NCBI GenBank assembly: GCA_964402985.1
Contig: CAYOET010000132.1
Location: forward strand, 1 to 41,804
Length of the DNA: 41,804 nucleotides
Direction: 5' to 3'
Origin: JADYYB01 sp964402985
GTDB lineage: Bacteria > Pseudomonadota > Alphaproteobacteria > Rhizobiales > Kaistiaceae
The notes under the pieces were generated by a model. The model saw only the letters and a list, made by a program, of their open reading frames with translations, had not been told where the DNA came from and did not search any database. This document shows, piece by piece, positions 18,442 to 26,546 of the stretch (positions are counted from its first letter, which is position 1; each line of letters starts with the position of its first letter). Both the position numbers and the translations under genes were made by a program.

Positions 18442-19110
18442 ATGAGCGCCTTCGCCGCGCTCCTCGTTCGCACGATCGGCCTGTCGTTGAAGGTCGGCGG
18501 CGGAGCGTTGACCGGGCTCCTTTTCTTCCTCGCCACCGTCTCGGTCTTCCCCTTCGGCGTTGGCCCCGACCTCAATCTCCTGGCGCGCATCGGCCCGGCC
18601 ATACTCTGGATCACCGCCCTCCTCGCCACTCTTCTTGGTCTAGATCGCCTGTTCCAGGACGACCGCGACGACGGCTCGCTCGACCTCCTCGTCCTCGCCC
18701 CCCTCGCCCTCGAGCTTCAGGTCCTCGCCAAGGCCATCGGCCACTGGGTCGCGACCGGCCTGCCGTTGGTCGTCATCGCGCCGCTCCTCGGCCTTTTCCT
18801 CAACCTCGACGGGCGCGCCCTCGGCTCGGTCACCCTCACCCTCCTCGTCGGCACCCCCGCCCTCACCCTTATCGGCACGATCGGCGCCGCGCTGATGGTC
18901 GCGCTCCGCCGGGGCGGCATGCTGATCTCCGTGCTGATCCTCCCCTTCACCATCCCCGTCCTCATCTTCGGGGTGCTGGCGACGACCTCCGTCCTTTCCG
19001 CGACCGACGAGTTCCTGCCCCCCTTCCTCTTCCTCCTCGCCCTCAACCTCTTCGCCCTCGTCGTCGCCACGATCGCCGGCGCCGCCGCGATACGGACGGC
19101 GCTGGATTAG
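18442..19110 (+). CDS. ccmB: Heme exporter permease CcmB
   Basis: A 222-residue inner-membrane protein with six hydrophobic segments. FQDDRDDGSLDLLVLAP (about residues 71-87) is the conserved CcmB cytoplasmic loop, and PFTIPVLIFG (about 171-180) is another family mark. CcmB pairs with CcmA and CcmC in the ABC complex that frees heme-bound CcmE. Length equals the family norm (about 220). The ATG at 18442 lies directly after the REP block; no strong ribosome site is visible. ccmC follows 44 bases later. Separation from ccmA by repeats raises the question whether ccmB is transcribed from the same promoter. Confidence 0.93.
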   Translation: MSAFAALLVRTIGLSLKVGGGALTGLLFFLATVSVFPFGVGPDLNLLARIGPAILWITALLATLLGLDRLFQDDRDDGSLDLLVLAPLALELQVLAKAIGHWVATGLPLVVIAPLLGLFLNLDGRALGSVTLTLLVGTPALTLIGTIGAALMVALRRGGMLISVLILPFTIPVLIFGVLATTSVLSATDEFLPPFLFLLALNLFALVVATIAGAAAIRTALD

Positions 19111-19154
19111 GGCAATCCTTGCCCCGTGCCGGAGCGGCCGGTAGAACACCGCCC

Positions 19155-19886
19155 ATGCCGTTGATCGACCTCGCCAATCCCACCCGGTTCATGGATTTGA
19201 CCGGGAAAATCGTCCCCTTTCTCTGGGGCGCGACCGGGATCGTGGTGCTGATTGCCCTGTATTTGGGCCTTTTCATCGCCCCGGCGGACGCCGTGCAGGG
19301 CGAGGTCGCGCGCATCCTCTTCATCCATCCGCCCGCCGCATGGCTCGCCATGGCCTGCTACGGCGTGATGTCGGTCGCCGCGCTCGGCACGCTGGTCTGG
19401 CGCCATCCTCTCGCAGACGTGACCCAGAAGGCCGCCGCCCCGATCGGCGCCGCCTTCACGCTGATCGGCCTCGTCACCGGCGCGATCTGGGGCCGCCCGA
19501 CCTGGGGCACCTACTGGGTATGGGACGCGCGGCTGACTTCGTTCCTCATCCTCTTCATCATGTATCTCGGCCTCATCGCCGTCTGGCGTGCGGTCGAGGA
19601 CCCCGGTAGAGCCGCGCGCGCGGTGGCGGTGCTGACCCTCGTGGGTTCGATCAACATCCCGATCATCTATTTCTCGGTCCATTGGTGGAACACGCTCCAC
19701 CAGGGCGCCAGCCTGATCACCCCCGAGGGCACCCGCATCCACCCCGCCCTCCTCCAGGCCCTCCTCGCCATGATGCTCGGCGCGACCCTCCTCTTCGCGG
19801 CCCTGCTCATCACCTCGATGCGCACCGAGATCCTTCGCCGGAGGGTGCGTTCGCTGCGCCTCTCGGCCGCCGGCGCGGTGAGTTGA
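19155..19886 (+). CDS. ccmC: Heme exporter/handling protein CcmC
   Basis: A 243-residue six-span membrane protein that presents heme to CcmE. It carries the tryptophan-rich WWD motif WGRPTWGTYWVWDARLT (112-128) of heme-handling proteins and the two flanking heme-ligand histidines, H58 (FIHPPAAW) and H176 (FSVHWWNTLHQ). The open frame runs on upstream through ccmB in another phase, but the ATG at 19155 yields the standard length. It lies 44 bases after ccmB and 4 bases before ccmD, consistent with one operon. Confidence 0.95.
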   Translation: MPLIDLANPTRFMDLTGKIVPFLWGATGIVVLIALYLGLFIAPADAVQGEVARILFIHPPAAWLAMACYGVMSVAALGTLVWRHPLADVTQKAAAPIGAAFTLIGLVTGAIWGRPTWGTYWVWDARLTSFLILFIMYLGLIAVWRAVEDPGRAARAVAVLTLVGSINIPIIYFSVHWWNTLHQGASLITPEGTRIHPALLQALLAMMLGATLLFAALLITSMRTEILRRRVRSLRLSAAGAVS

Positions 19887-19890
19887 TCCG

Positions 19891-20088
19891 ATGATCTGGG
19901 AACTGAAGAACGGCGGCTACATCCTCGCCGCCTACGGCCTCACCCTCCTCATCGTCGCGGCGCTGATCCTCTGGATCGTCCTCGACGGCCGCCGCCAGCG
20001 CCAGCACCTCAAGGAGCTCGAGGCGCGCGGCATCCGCCGCCGTTCCGACCGACGCACCGCCAAGCCAGCGGACCTTCCCAATGGTTGA
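19891..20088 (+). CDS. ccmD: Heme exporter protein CcmD
   Basis: A 65-residue protein with one membrane segment (about residues 12-31, LAAYGLTLLIVAALILWIVL) and a highly basic C-terminal tail (GRRQRQHLKELEARGIRRRS). This shape, together with the opening GGYILAAYG and the place between ccmC and ccmG, defines CcmD, which stabilises the CcmABC complex and CcmE interaction. It is small enough to be missed by automatic calling. Its last 8 bases overlap the start of ccmG, suggesting coupled translation. Confidence 0.92.
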   Translation: MIWELKNGGYILAAYGLTLLIVAALILWIVLDGRRQRQHLKELEARGIRRRSDRRTAKPADLPNG

Positions 20089-20704
20089 CGACGCCGACAG
20101 CGCGGGGCGCCCGACCGATCTGCCTGCGCGGCGGATGCGGGCGATCGTCTTCATCCCGCTGGTCCTCTTCGTGGCCCTCGCTGCCGTGTTCTTCTCGCAG
20201 ATCGTGAGCCGGATGCTCCATCCCGGCGATCCCGGGGCGGTGCCGTCCGCCCTCATCGGCTCGCCCGCGCCCGAGTTCGACCTCGCCGCCCTGCCCGACC
20301 TCAGCCGCAACGGCGCGCCAGTCCCCGGCCTGTCCCGTCAGGACCTTCTCGGCCAGGTGACGCTGGTCAATGTCTGGGCCTCATGGTGCCCGCCCTGCCG
20401 TGCCGAGCATCCGACCCTGATGAGCCTCGCCGACGACCCGCGCTTTCGCCTGGTCGGCATCGACCTCAAGGATACCGCCGAGAACGCGCGGCGCTTCCTC
20501 GGCACCCTCGGCAATCCCTTCGCGGCGATCGGCGCCGACGTCTCCGGCCGCACCGCCATCGACTGGGGCGTGGTCGGCCCGCCCGAGACCTTCCTCGTCG
20601 GCCGCGACGGCACGGTTCTGTTCCGCTGGTGGGGCGGGCTGACGCCCGAGATCGTCGAGAACCAGCTGATGCCCGAAATCGAAAAGGCCCTCGCCGGCGC
20701 CTAG
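20081..20704 (+). CDS. ccmG: Periplasmic thiol:disulfide oxidoreductase CcmG/DsbE
   Basis: A 207-residue membrane-anchored thioredoxin. A single N-terminal span (about 20-40) is followed by the thioredoxin domain with WASWCPPC (C103, C106). GxxxxxxxTxxNVWASWC and the later VGPPETFLV segment (cis-proline region) are typical of CcmG/DsbE. It keeps apocytochrome c or CcmH thiols reduced before heme attachment. It is the last ccm gene in this cluster; ccmE, ccmF and ccmH are not in the window. The start overlaps ccmD by 8 bases. Confidence 0.95.
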   Translation: MVDDADSAGRPTDLPARRMRAIVFIPLVLFVALAAVFFSQIVSRMLHPGDPGAVPSALIGSPAPEFDLAALPDLSRNGAPVPGLSRQDLLGQVTLVNVWASWCPPCRAEHPTLMSLADDPRFRLVGIDLKDTAENARRFLGTLGNPFAAIGADVSGRTAIDWGVVGPPETFLVGRDGTVLFRWWGGLTPEIVENQLMPEIEKALAGA

Positions 20705-20753
20705 TTGAGGCACCAATCGGCGCCTTGACGGGGCGGTTAGGTTCGCAGGCCGC

Positions 20754-21371
20754 CTAGCCTGACGGTTTCCCGAAGAGGCCGCCGTCGGTCGATTCCCGGT
20801 TGATCAGCGGGATCTGACTGAAGGTGAAGATCAGCGTCAGCGGCATCGTCCCGAACACCTTGAAGTTGACCCAAATGTCGGTCGGAAAATTCCGCCACAC
20901 CACCTCGTTGAGGACGGCGAGCACGAGGAAGAACAGCCCCCAGCGGAAGGTCAGCGTGCGCCACCCGTTGTCGGTGAGCCGGAACACCGAGTCGAACACG
21001 TAGCCGAGGAGCGAACGCCCGAAGGCGAGGCCGCCGAGAAGGATCGTGCCGAAAAGCGCGTTCACGATCGTCGGCTTCATCTTGATGAAGGTCTCGTCCT
21101 GCAGCCACAGCGTCAGCGAGCCGAACACCAGCACCACGATGCCGCTGATCAGGGGCATGATCGGCAGCCGGCGGATGAGGACGTAGGAGATCACCAGCGC
21201 CACCGCCACCGCGACCATGAACGTGCCCGTCGCCCAGAAGAGTCCCGCCCGCGCATTGGCGAAGAAGAACACGCCGAGCGGTCCGAGCTCGAGGAGGAGC
21301 TTGAGGAGCGGGTTGAGCTCCTTCTTCTCCATTTCGCGCTCGGGCGTGTTGGGGGCGGCTTCGAAGGTCAT
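20754..21371 (-). CDS. yciB: Septation protein A family (IspZ/YciB) membrane protein
   Basis: A 205-residue protein with about five or six membrane segments. The ATG at 21371 has a GGAGACC ribosome site; 15 open codons upstream were dropped. Family marks are LKLLLELGPLGVFFFANA (near residue 25), LTLWLQDETFIKMKPTIVN and the C-terminal WVNFKVFGTMPLTLIFTFSQ. YciB/IspZ proteins influence cell envelope synthesis and septation; the detail is not settled. It follows ftsY on the same strand at 19 bases, completing the conserved mtaB-ftsY-yciB order. It is convergent with ccmG, 49 bases apart. Confidence 0.9.
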   Translation of the reverse strand: MTFEAAPNTPEREMEKKELNPLLKLLLELGPLGVFFFANARAGLFWATGTFMVAVAVALVISYVLIRRLPIMPLISGIVVLVFGSLTLWLQDETFIKMKPTIVNALFGTILLGGLAFGRSLLGYVFDSVFRLTDNGWRTLTFRWGLFFLVLAVLNEVVWRNFPTDIWVNFKVFGTMPLTLIFTFSQIPLINRESTDGGLFGKPSG

Positions 21372-21390
21372 TCTGGTCTCCGTCTCGCGA

Positions 21391-22503
21391 TCATAGACCC
21401 GCGATGGCGCGGGCAAAATCCTTGGCGGCGAAAGGCTCGAGGTCGTCGGCCTGCTCGCCGATGCCGATGAAGTGCACCGGAAGTTTGTACTTCGCGGCGA
21501 TGGCGACGAGAATCCCCCCGCGCGCGGTGCCGTCGAGCTTGGTCATGGCGAGGCCGGTGACGCCGGTCTTCTGCCCGAATACCTCGACCTGCTGGAGGGC
21601 GTTCTGACCGGTCGTCGCATCGAGCACCAGCAGCACCGAATGCGGCGCGCTCGGGTCGAGTTTCTTCAAGACACGGATCACCTTTTCGAGCTCGGCCATG
21701 AGCTCCGTCTTGTTCTGCAACCGCCCCGCCGTGTCGATGAGGAGCATGTCTGCCCCCGCCGCCTTGGCCTGCGTGAATGCGTCATGCGCGAGGCCCGCCG
21801 AGTCGGCGCCGGCCTCGCGCGCCACCACCGTAGCGCCCGCGCGCTCGCCCCAGATCTTGAGCTGATCGATCGCCGCCGCGCGGAACGTGTCGCCCGCCGC
21901 GATCACCACCTTGAGCCCCACGCGCCCGCTTTTGGTAGCAAGCTTGCCGATGGTCGTGGTCTTGCCGGTGCCGTTGACGCCGACCACCAGCACCACGTGC
22001 GGCTTGGCCTTGGGGTCGATGAGCATGGGCTGCGCGACCGGCGCCAGCACCTTCTCGACCTCTTCGGCGAGCACCGCCTTCACCTCCTCGTCGCTGATGT
22101 CGCGATTGAAGCGGCCCTGCTTGAGCGCCGCGGCGATGCGCGCGGCGGTATCGACGCCGAGATCGGCGCGGATCAGCACGTCCTCGAATTCCTCGAGCGT
22201 CTCGGCATCGAGCTTGCGCTTGGTGAAGACCGCGCTGATCCCTTCGGTCAGCGCGCTCGACGAACGCGAGAGTCCCTGGCGGAGGCGCTGGAGCCAGCCA
22301 TTGCCGCTCTGCTTCGCCGCGGGAGCTGCCGCACGTGGGGCCGCCACGACCGGCGGCGCTGCCGGGTCGGGCTCCGCCGCATCGCCGGCCGGCGGGACGT
22401 GGGTCGTGCCCTCCGGCTGCGGCTGGAGGTGCTCTTCCGGCGGAGGCGGTTTCGTCCCGCCACCGAACACCCGGCTGAAGATGCCGCGCTTGGTCTCGGC
22501 CAT
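21391..22503 (-). CDS. ftsY: Signal recognition particle receptor FtsY
   Basis: A 370-residue SRP GTPase that receives ribosome-SRP complexes at the inner membrane. Residues 1-70 form a proline/alanine-rich acidic A domain, about 75-165 the four-helix N domain, and the rest the G domain. G1 is GVNGTGKT (175-182), DTFRAAA follows at 205-211, G3 is DTAGR (257-261), and TKLDGTARGG is G4. Length is normal for alphaproteobacteria. The ATG directly abuts the mtaB stop codon (22504), so the two are co-translated. Confidence 0.96.
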   Translation of the reverse strand: MAETKRGIFSRVFGGGTKPPPPEEHLQPQPEGTTHVPPAGDAAEPDPAAPPVVAAPRAAAPAAKQSGNGWLQRLRQGLSRSSSALTEGISAVFTKRKLDAETLEEFEDVLIRADLGVDTAARIAAALKQGRFNRDISDEEVKAVLAEEVEKVLAPVAQPMLIDPKAKPHVVLVVGVNGTGKTTTIGKLATKSGRVGLKVVIAAGDTFRAAAIDQLKIWGERAGATVVAREAGADSAGLAHDAFTQAKAAGADMLLIDTAGRLQNKTELMAELEKVIRVLKKLDPSAPHSVLLVLDATTGQNALQQVEVFGQKTGVTGLAMTKLDGTARGGILVAIAAKYKLPVHFIGIGEQADDLEPFAAKDFARAIAGL

Positions 22504-23946
22504 TCAGGCTGCCTCGTGGTGACGTTCGGCGGTCAGCACCCGGCCGTGCCGCGCCGCGATCCGCGCGCGGACCACTGCGCCGGGAACGCCATCGATCTTG
22601 GTCGTGATGAAATGCTCGGTGAGCCCAGTGCCGCCGCGTTCGACCAGCACGTTTCGCGTCTTGCCGATTTCCGCGTCGAGCCGCGCCGCAAGCGCCCGCT
22701 CGCCGGCCTCGCGCAGCCGCGCCGCGCGCTCGCGAACGAGGCCATGGTCGAGTTGGGCCATCCGCGCCGCCGGCGTGCCCGGCCGCGGCGAGAATGGGAA
22801 CACGTGGAGATGTGTCAGCCCGCACTCGTCGACGATGCGGAGCGAGTTCTCGAACATCGCCTCGTCCTCGGTGGGGAAGCCGGCGATGAGGTCGGCACCG
22901 AAGGCGACATCCGGCCGGACCGCCCGCACCTTGTTGGTGAAGCGGATCGCGTCGGCGCTTCTGTGCCGGCGCTTCATCCGCTTGAGGATGAGATCGTCGC
23001 CCGATTGCAGCGAGAGATGGAAGTGCGGCATCAGCCGCTCCTCTTCGGCGATCGCCGCGATGAGGTCGGGATCGGCCTCGATGGAATCGATCGACGACAG
23101 GCGGAGCCGTTCCAGCTCCGGCACCTCGCGAAGGATCGTCCGCGCGAGGCGCCCGAGACGCGGCTGGTCCGCGAGGTCGTGCCCGTACGCGGTGAGATCG
23201 ACCCCGGTCAGCACCACCTCGCGGTGGCCGAGTTCGACCAGCGTCCGCACGTCGGCGAGGACATCGGCGAGCGGCACCGAGCGCGAATTCCCGCGCCCGA
23301 ACGGAATGATGCAGAACGTGCAGCGATGATCGCACCCGTTCTGCACCTGCACGAACGCCCGCGTCTGCCGCCTGATCGCCGCCACCGGATGCCGCGCCGC
23401 CGGCCGTGGCGCCATGATGTCGCCAACCACGGCCCGCGCGCCACCCTTTTCGCCTCTCCCCGGGGGGGAGAGGCCGCCATCACCTCGCGCCGCGAAGCGG
23501 AGCGAGGGATGCGGTTGAGGGGGCTCCGCCGTATCCGGATAGCGCGGTCCCCCCTCACCCCGACCCTCTTCCCCCCGGGGAGAGGGAGAAGATGGAGGGT
23601 CGCCGTCCTGATGGGCGACAGCCAATTCCGGATTCCCGCGCGCCAGACCTCTGTAGCTCTCCGCCCGCAGCTTCTCCTCGTTGCCGAGGACCAGCGTCAC
23701 TTCCGGCATCGCTGCGAACGCCGCCGCCTCGGTCTGCGCCGCGCATCCCGTGACCACGATCGGCCGCTCCGGATTCTCCCGCCACGCCCGGCGCACCGCG
23801 TGCCGCGCGTCCCTCAACGCCTCGCCGGTGACCGCGCAGCTGTTGATCACCACGGCCTCCCGGACACCGGCTTCGGCGGCGCGCGCCCGCACCACCTCGG
23901 ACTCGAGATGGTTGAGGCGGCATCCGAAGCTGACGATGTCGATCAT
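22504..23946 (-). CDS. mtaB: tRNA t6A37 methylthiotransferase MtaB, with in-frame repeat insertion
   Basis: A 480-residue radical SAM methylthiotransferase that converts t6A37 to ms2t6A37 in ANN-decoding tRNAs. The N-terminal cluster cysteines are C9, C37 and C68; the radical SAM motif is CDHRCTFC (C205, C209, C212); a TRAM-like C-terminal region follows. The oddity is residues about 118-167, which are not MtaB sequence but the translation of a REP-like palindrome (DNA 23448-23595), rich in P, G, S, E and R. Without it the protein would be about 430 residues, the family norm. The insert sits between the N-terminal domain and the radical SAM domain and keeps the frame with no stop codon. The domains on both sides look intact, so the enzyme may still work. 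Confidence 0.93.
   Translation of the reverse strand: MIDIVSFGCRLNHLESEVVRARAAEAGVREAVVINSCAVTGEALRDARHAVRRAWRENPERPIVVTGCAAQTEAAAFAAMPEVTLVLGNEEKLRAESYRGLARGNPELAVAHQDGDPPSSPSPRGEEGRGEGGPRYPDTAEPPQPHPSLRFAARGDGGLSPPGRGEKGGARAVVGDIMAPRPAARHPVAAIRRQTRAFVQVQNGCDHRCTFCIIPFGRGNSRSVPLADVLADVRTLVELGHREVVLTGVDLTAYGHDLADQPRLGRLARTILREVPELERLRLSSIDSIEADPDLIAAIAEEERLMPHFHLSLQSGDDLILKRMKRRHRSADAIRFTNKVRAVRPDVAFGADLIAGFPTEDEAMFENSLRIVDECGLTHLHVFPFSPRPGTPAARMAQLDHGLVRERAARLREAGERALAARLDAEIGKTRNVLVERGGTGLTEHFITTKIDGVPGAVVRARIAARHGRVLTAERHHEAA
23448..23595. repeat. REP-like element inside the mtaB coding sequence
   Basis: Two palindromic arms, cctctccccgggggggagagg (centre near 23463) and ccctcttccccccggggaga (near 23574), lie in opposite orientation around a spacer. 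The segment 23521-23546 matches the reverse complement of 18089-18115 in the ccmA-ccmB gap, showing both belong to one family. The element stays open in the mtaB frame. Confidence 0.8.
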
Positions 23947-23991
23947 GTGCTGGGCCTAACGGTGAAGGCGGCTTCCGTCAAAGCCGAGGGC

Positions 23992-24741
23992 TCAGAAGCC
24001 GTAGTAGAACCGCCACATGTCGATGCTGCCGTCGGGGGCCGACGACACCAGCAGCACCTTGCGCGCCTCCAGCACGAATTCTTCGAGGTCGACCGACCCG
24101 CTATGGTCGTAGTCGAACCGGTCGAAGCGGAAATCGACCGTGGCGGTGGCACGCTCCGCCCACTCCGTCTGGCTGAGCGAGCCGTCGCTGTCGCGGTCGT
24201 ACATCAGGAACCGCCGCGCGCTCGCCCGCGCGATGTCGTCCTCCGGCAACGAGGTCTCCGACGCCACATAGCGCGCCTTCTCGGCGACGATCGCTTCGTC
24301 GCGGCTCACCAGCCCGTCGCCGTTGGAGTCCGACGCAGCGAAGTCGGCATCGTTGCTCCACGGGTCGATCGGCGAGCCGGTCGGTAGCGTGCGCGTCGGC
24401 GGCAGGACGCCGGCGAAGACGGGGTTGCCCTCGCACGCGACCCACGTCTCCGCCGTGATGTTGTGGCTCTCGTCCCGGCTGAGATTGGCGTATTCCGACT
24501 GGATGGTCAGCAGCGCGTCCCGGCGGCTGATCGAGCCGTTGCCGTCGCGGTCGATCGAGATCCACGCCGAGGCGCAGCCTTGCGCCTCGTCGGCAACGAT
24601 GAAGCCGAGGCCGCCCGGCCGCCCGCCTCCTGGGGGACTGCCCCCCAGCGGGCCCGGAGTCCCAATGCCCTGCGCCTGGGCGGCCGCACCGCCGAGCATG
24701 AAGAGAACGCCGCCAACGGCGACCCAGCGCAACCAGACCAT
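23992..24741 (-). CDS. Secreted four-EF-hand calcium-binding protein
   Basis: A 249-residue exported protein. A signal peptide (residues 1-24, ending GAAAQAQ) precedes a Gly/Pro-rich linker (25-47). Four EF-hand loops follow: D64-D75 (DRDGNGSISRRD), D138-E149 (DSNGDGLVSRDE), D182-E193 (DRDSDGSLSQTE) and D210-E221 (DYDHSGSVDLEE). The first has Asp rather than Glu at position 12. Two cysteines (C56, C103) could form a disulfide. It is predicted periplasmic or extracellular; the role (calcium buffer, sensor, or scaffold) is unknown. The start is 3 bases past the dapF stop and its end is 45 bases from mtaB, so it sits inside what is usually a dapF-mtaB operon. Confidence 0.88.
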   Translation of the reverse strand: MVWLRWVAVGGVLFMLGGAAAQAQGIGTPGPLGGSPPGGGRPGGLGFIVADEAQGCASAWISIDRDGNGSISRRDALLTIQSEYANLSRDESHNITAETWVACEGNPVFAGVLPPTRTLPTGSPIDPWSNDADFAASDSNGDGLVSRDEAIVAEKARYVASETSLPEDDIARASARRFLMYDRDSDGSLSQTEWAERATATVDFRFDRFDYDHSGSVDLEEFVLEARKVLLVSSAPDGSIDMWRFYYGF

Positions 24742-24744
24742 CGC

Positions 24745-25605
24745 CTAGGCTGCCACGAGGCGGGTCGGATCGAGAATCCCCTCGCGCTCGAAGGCCCACG
24801 GCCCGGTCATCAGCACATGGTCGTCGCTCTCGCGCCACTCGATGAGAAGTGGCCCGCCGGGCAGGCTCACCGTCACCCGCCTCCCCGTCCGCTTGGTGCG
24901 CGCGGCCGCGACAGCGGCAGCGCAGGCAGCCGAGCCGCAGGCGAGCGTCAGCCCCGCGCCGCGCTCCCACACCTTGAGGCGGATCGCCTCCGGCCCCTCG
25001 ACCTTGGCGAGGGAGATATTGGCGCGTTCCGGGAAGATCGGATGGTTCTCGAGGAGCGGCCCGGCGCGCCCAAGGTCGTAGGCGTCCACGTCGTCGACCC
25101 AGAAGATCGCGTGCGGGTTGCCCATGTTGACGACGCTCGGGCTGTGCAGGATCGGATTGTCGATCGGCCCGATCTGCAGCTCGATCGCACGCGTGTCGCG
25201 GAATTCCTCGGCGAGGGGGATCTCGTCCCAGCGAAAGCGCGGCTTGCCCATGTCGACGGTGATGAGCCCCTCGCCCGACCGCCACGCCGGCTCGAGCCCG
25301 GCCGCGGTTTCGAACAGCAGCCGGTCGCGCCCGCTCTCTTCCATCATCACCGCGGCGACGCAGCGCGAGCCGTTGCCGCACACCGCGGAAAGCGAGCCGT
25401 CGCTGTTGTAGATGCGCAGATACGCGTCCGTGCCCGGCGTACGCGGCGGCAGGATCGCCATCAGCTGCTCGAACTTCGTCTCCGGCTCGACCGCGAGCTG
25501 GCGCGCGAGTTCCGGCGTGATCGAGCCGCCCTTGCGGAGGTCGACCACCAGGATCTCGTTACCGAGGCCGTTCATCTTGCGGAAATGGATTTGAGTGTCG
25601 CGCAT
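24745..25605 (-). CDS. dapF: Diaminopimelate epimerase
   Basis: A 286-residue cofactor-free epimerase that interconverts LL- and meso-diaminopimelate for lysine and peptidoglycan synthesis. The opening KMNGLGNEILVVD is characteristic. The two catalytic cysteines are C76 (VCGNGSRC) and C223 (LACGSAAC). Length is normal. The ATG at 25605 has no Shine-Dalgarno sequence; instead an intrinsic-terminator-like hairpin ends 2 bases upstream of it (see 25608-25627). It begins the minus-strand group dapF, EF-hand gene, mtaB, ftsY, yciB and is divergent from sdhC. Confidence 0.95.
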   Translation of the reverse strand: MRDTQIHFRKMNGLGNEILVVDLRKGGSITPELARQLAVEPETKFEQLMAILPPRTPGTDAYLRIYNSDGSLSAVCGNGSRCVAAVMMEESGRDRLLFETAAGLEPAWRSGEGLITVDMGKPRFRWDEIPLAEEFRDTRAIELQIGPIDNPILHSPSVVNMGNPHAIFWVDDVDAYDLGRAGPLLENHPIFPERANISLAKVEGPEAIRLKVWERGAGLTLACGSAACAAAVAAARTKRTGRRVTVSLPGGPLLIEWRESDDHVLMTGPWAFEREGILDPTRLVAA

Positions 25606-25607
25606 CG

Positions 25608-25627
25608 AAAAAGCCCGTTAGCGGGCC
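25608..25627 (-). terminator. Terminator-like hairpin just before dapF
   Basis: Read on the minus strand, GCCCGCTAACGGGCTTTTT forms a 5-6 bp GC stem with a short loop and five T residues, then CG and the dapF ATG. No gene ends here on this strand, so it lies between any dapF promoter and dapF. It could be an attenuator, or a hairpin affecting translation. Confidence 0.55.
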
Positions 25628-25756
25628 AGAACATAGGACCTTCCGTCCGTCGCACAAGCCGCCCTGCGTAATTTGCTGGTGGGGCCTGCATGCCCAACAT
25701 TGCGGCATGGGGATCGCTTGGCTAAGAGTGGCCGGGCAAGCAGGGCGGAGAACAAG

Positions 25757-26155
25757 ATGAACGGATCAGCCCGGCCGACCCAGCGGCCCCTGTCTCCCCA
25801 TCTGCAAATCTATCATTTCTACCTGACCATGGTGATGTCGATCGTGCATCGAATCACCGGCGTTGGCCTCTACTTTGGCACGATACTGGTCGCCATCTGG
25901 CTGAGCGCCGCCGCCTTCAGCCCCTCGACCTTCAGGGCGGTCAACTGGGCCTTCGGCACCTGGCTTGGTCAGCTGATTCTCTTTGGCTATACTTGGGCGT
26001 TCTTGCACCACATGCTGGGCGGCCTCCGCCACTTCGTCTGGGACACCGGAGCCGGCCTGACGCGCGGCCCGCGCAATGCTCTCGCTCTCGCCACCATCGT
26101 CGGCTCGGGGGGGCTCACGCTCCTGCTGTGGGCCGTGATCCTCGTGGCGCGCTGA
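25757..26155 (+). CDS. sdhC: Succinate dehydrogenase cytochrome b556 subunit
   Basis: A 132-residue membrane anchor of complex II with three spans. RPLSPHLQIYHF and SIVHRITGVGLY (S28, H31, R32) form the first SdhC signature, and HMLGGLRHFVWD (85-96) the second, which carries the heme b ligand histidine. The ATG at 25757 has GGAG 8 bases upstream; an open stretch of 28 codons before it was ignored. sdhD follows after 7 bases. The 151-base gap to dapF must hold both divergent promoters, though I see no clear consensus. Confidence 0.94.
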   Translation: MNGSARPTQRPLSPHLQIYHFYLTMVMSIVHRITGVGLYFGTILVAIWLSAAAFSPSTFRAVNWAFGTWLGQLILFGYTWAFLHHMLGGLRHFVWDTGAGLTRGPRNALALATIVGSGGLTLLLWAVILVAR

Positions 26156-26162
26156 CGATATT

Positions 26163-26546
26163 GTGACCTCCTTCACCACCCCGCTTCGTCGCGTTCTCGG
26201 CCTCGGCTCGACCCGTTCGGGCACCGACCATTTCTGGCGCCAGCGCGTCACCGGCATCCTCAACGTCGGGCTGCTGACGACGCTCCTCATCGCAGTCGTC
26301 GCGCTCGCCGGTCGCCCACAGGAGGAGATCGTCGCCGCGCTCGGCTCCCCGCTCGTCGCGGTGCTCCTCCTCGGCGGCATCCTCTCCGCCCTCTACCACA
26401 TGCATCTCGGCATGCAGGTCATCATCGAGGACTACGTCCACGGCGAGGTCTGGCGCATCGCCCTCCTTCTCGCCAACATCTTCTTCCCGCTCGGAGTCGG
26501 CCTCGTGTCCGTGTTCGCCATCCTGAGGCTCAGCCTTGGTGCTTGA
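26163..26546 (+). CDS. sdhD: Succinate dehydrogenase membrane anchor subunit
   Basis: A 127-residue, three-span anchor starting at GTG 26163. The segment YHMHLGMQVIIEDYVH (78-93) has the SdhD pattern H-x3-G...D-Y: H79 corresponds to the heme-side histidine and D90-Y91 to the quinone-site pair of E. coli SdhD. It lies 7 bases after sdhC, and sdhA begins inside its last codons. Confidence 0.93.
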   Translation: MTSFTTPLRRVLGLGSTRSGTDHFWRQRVTGILNVGLLTTLLIAVVALAGRPQEEIVAALGSPLVAVLLLGGILSALYHMHLGMQVIIEDYVHGEVWRIALLLANIFFPLGVGLVSVFAILRLSLGA

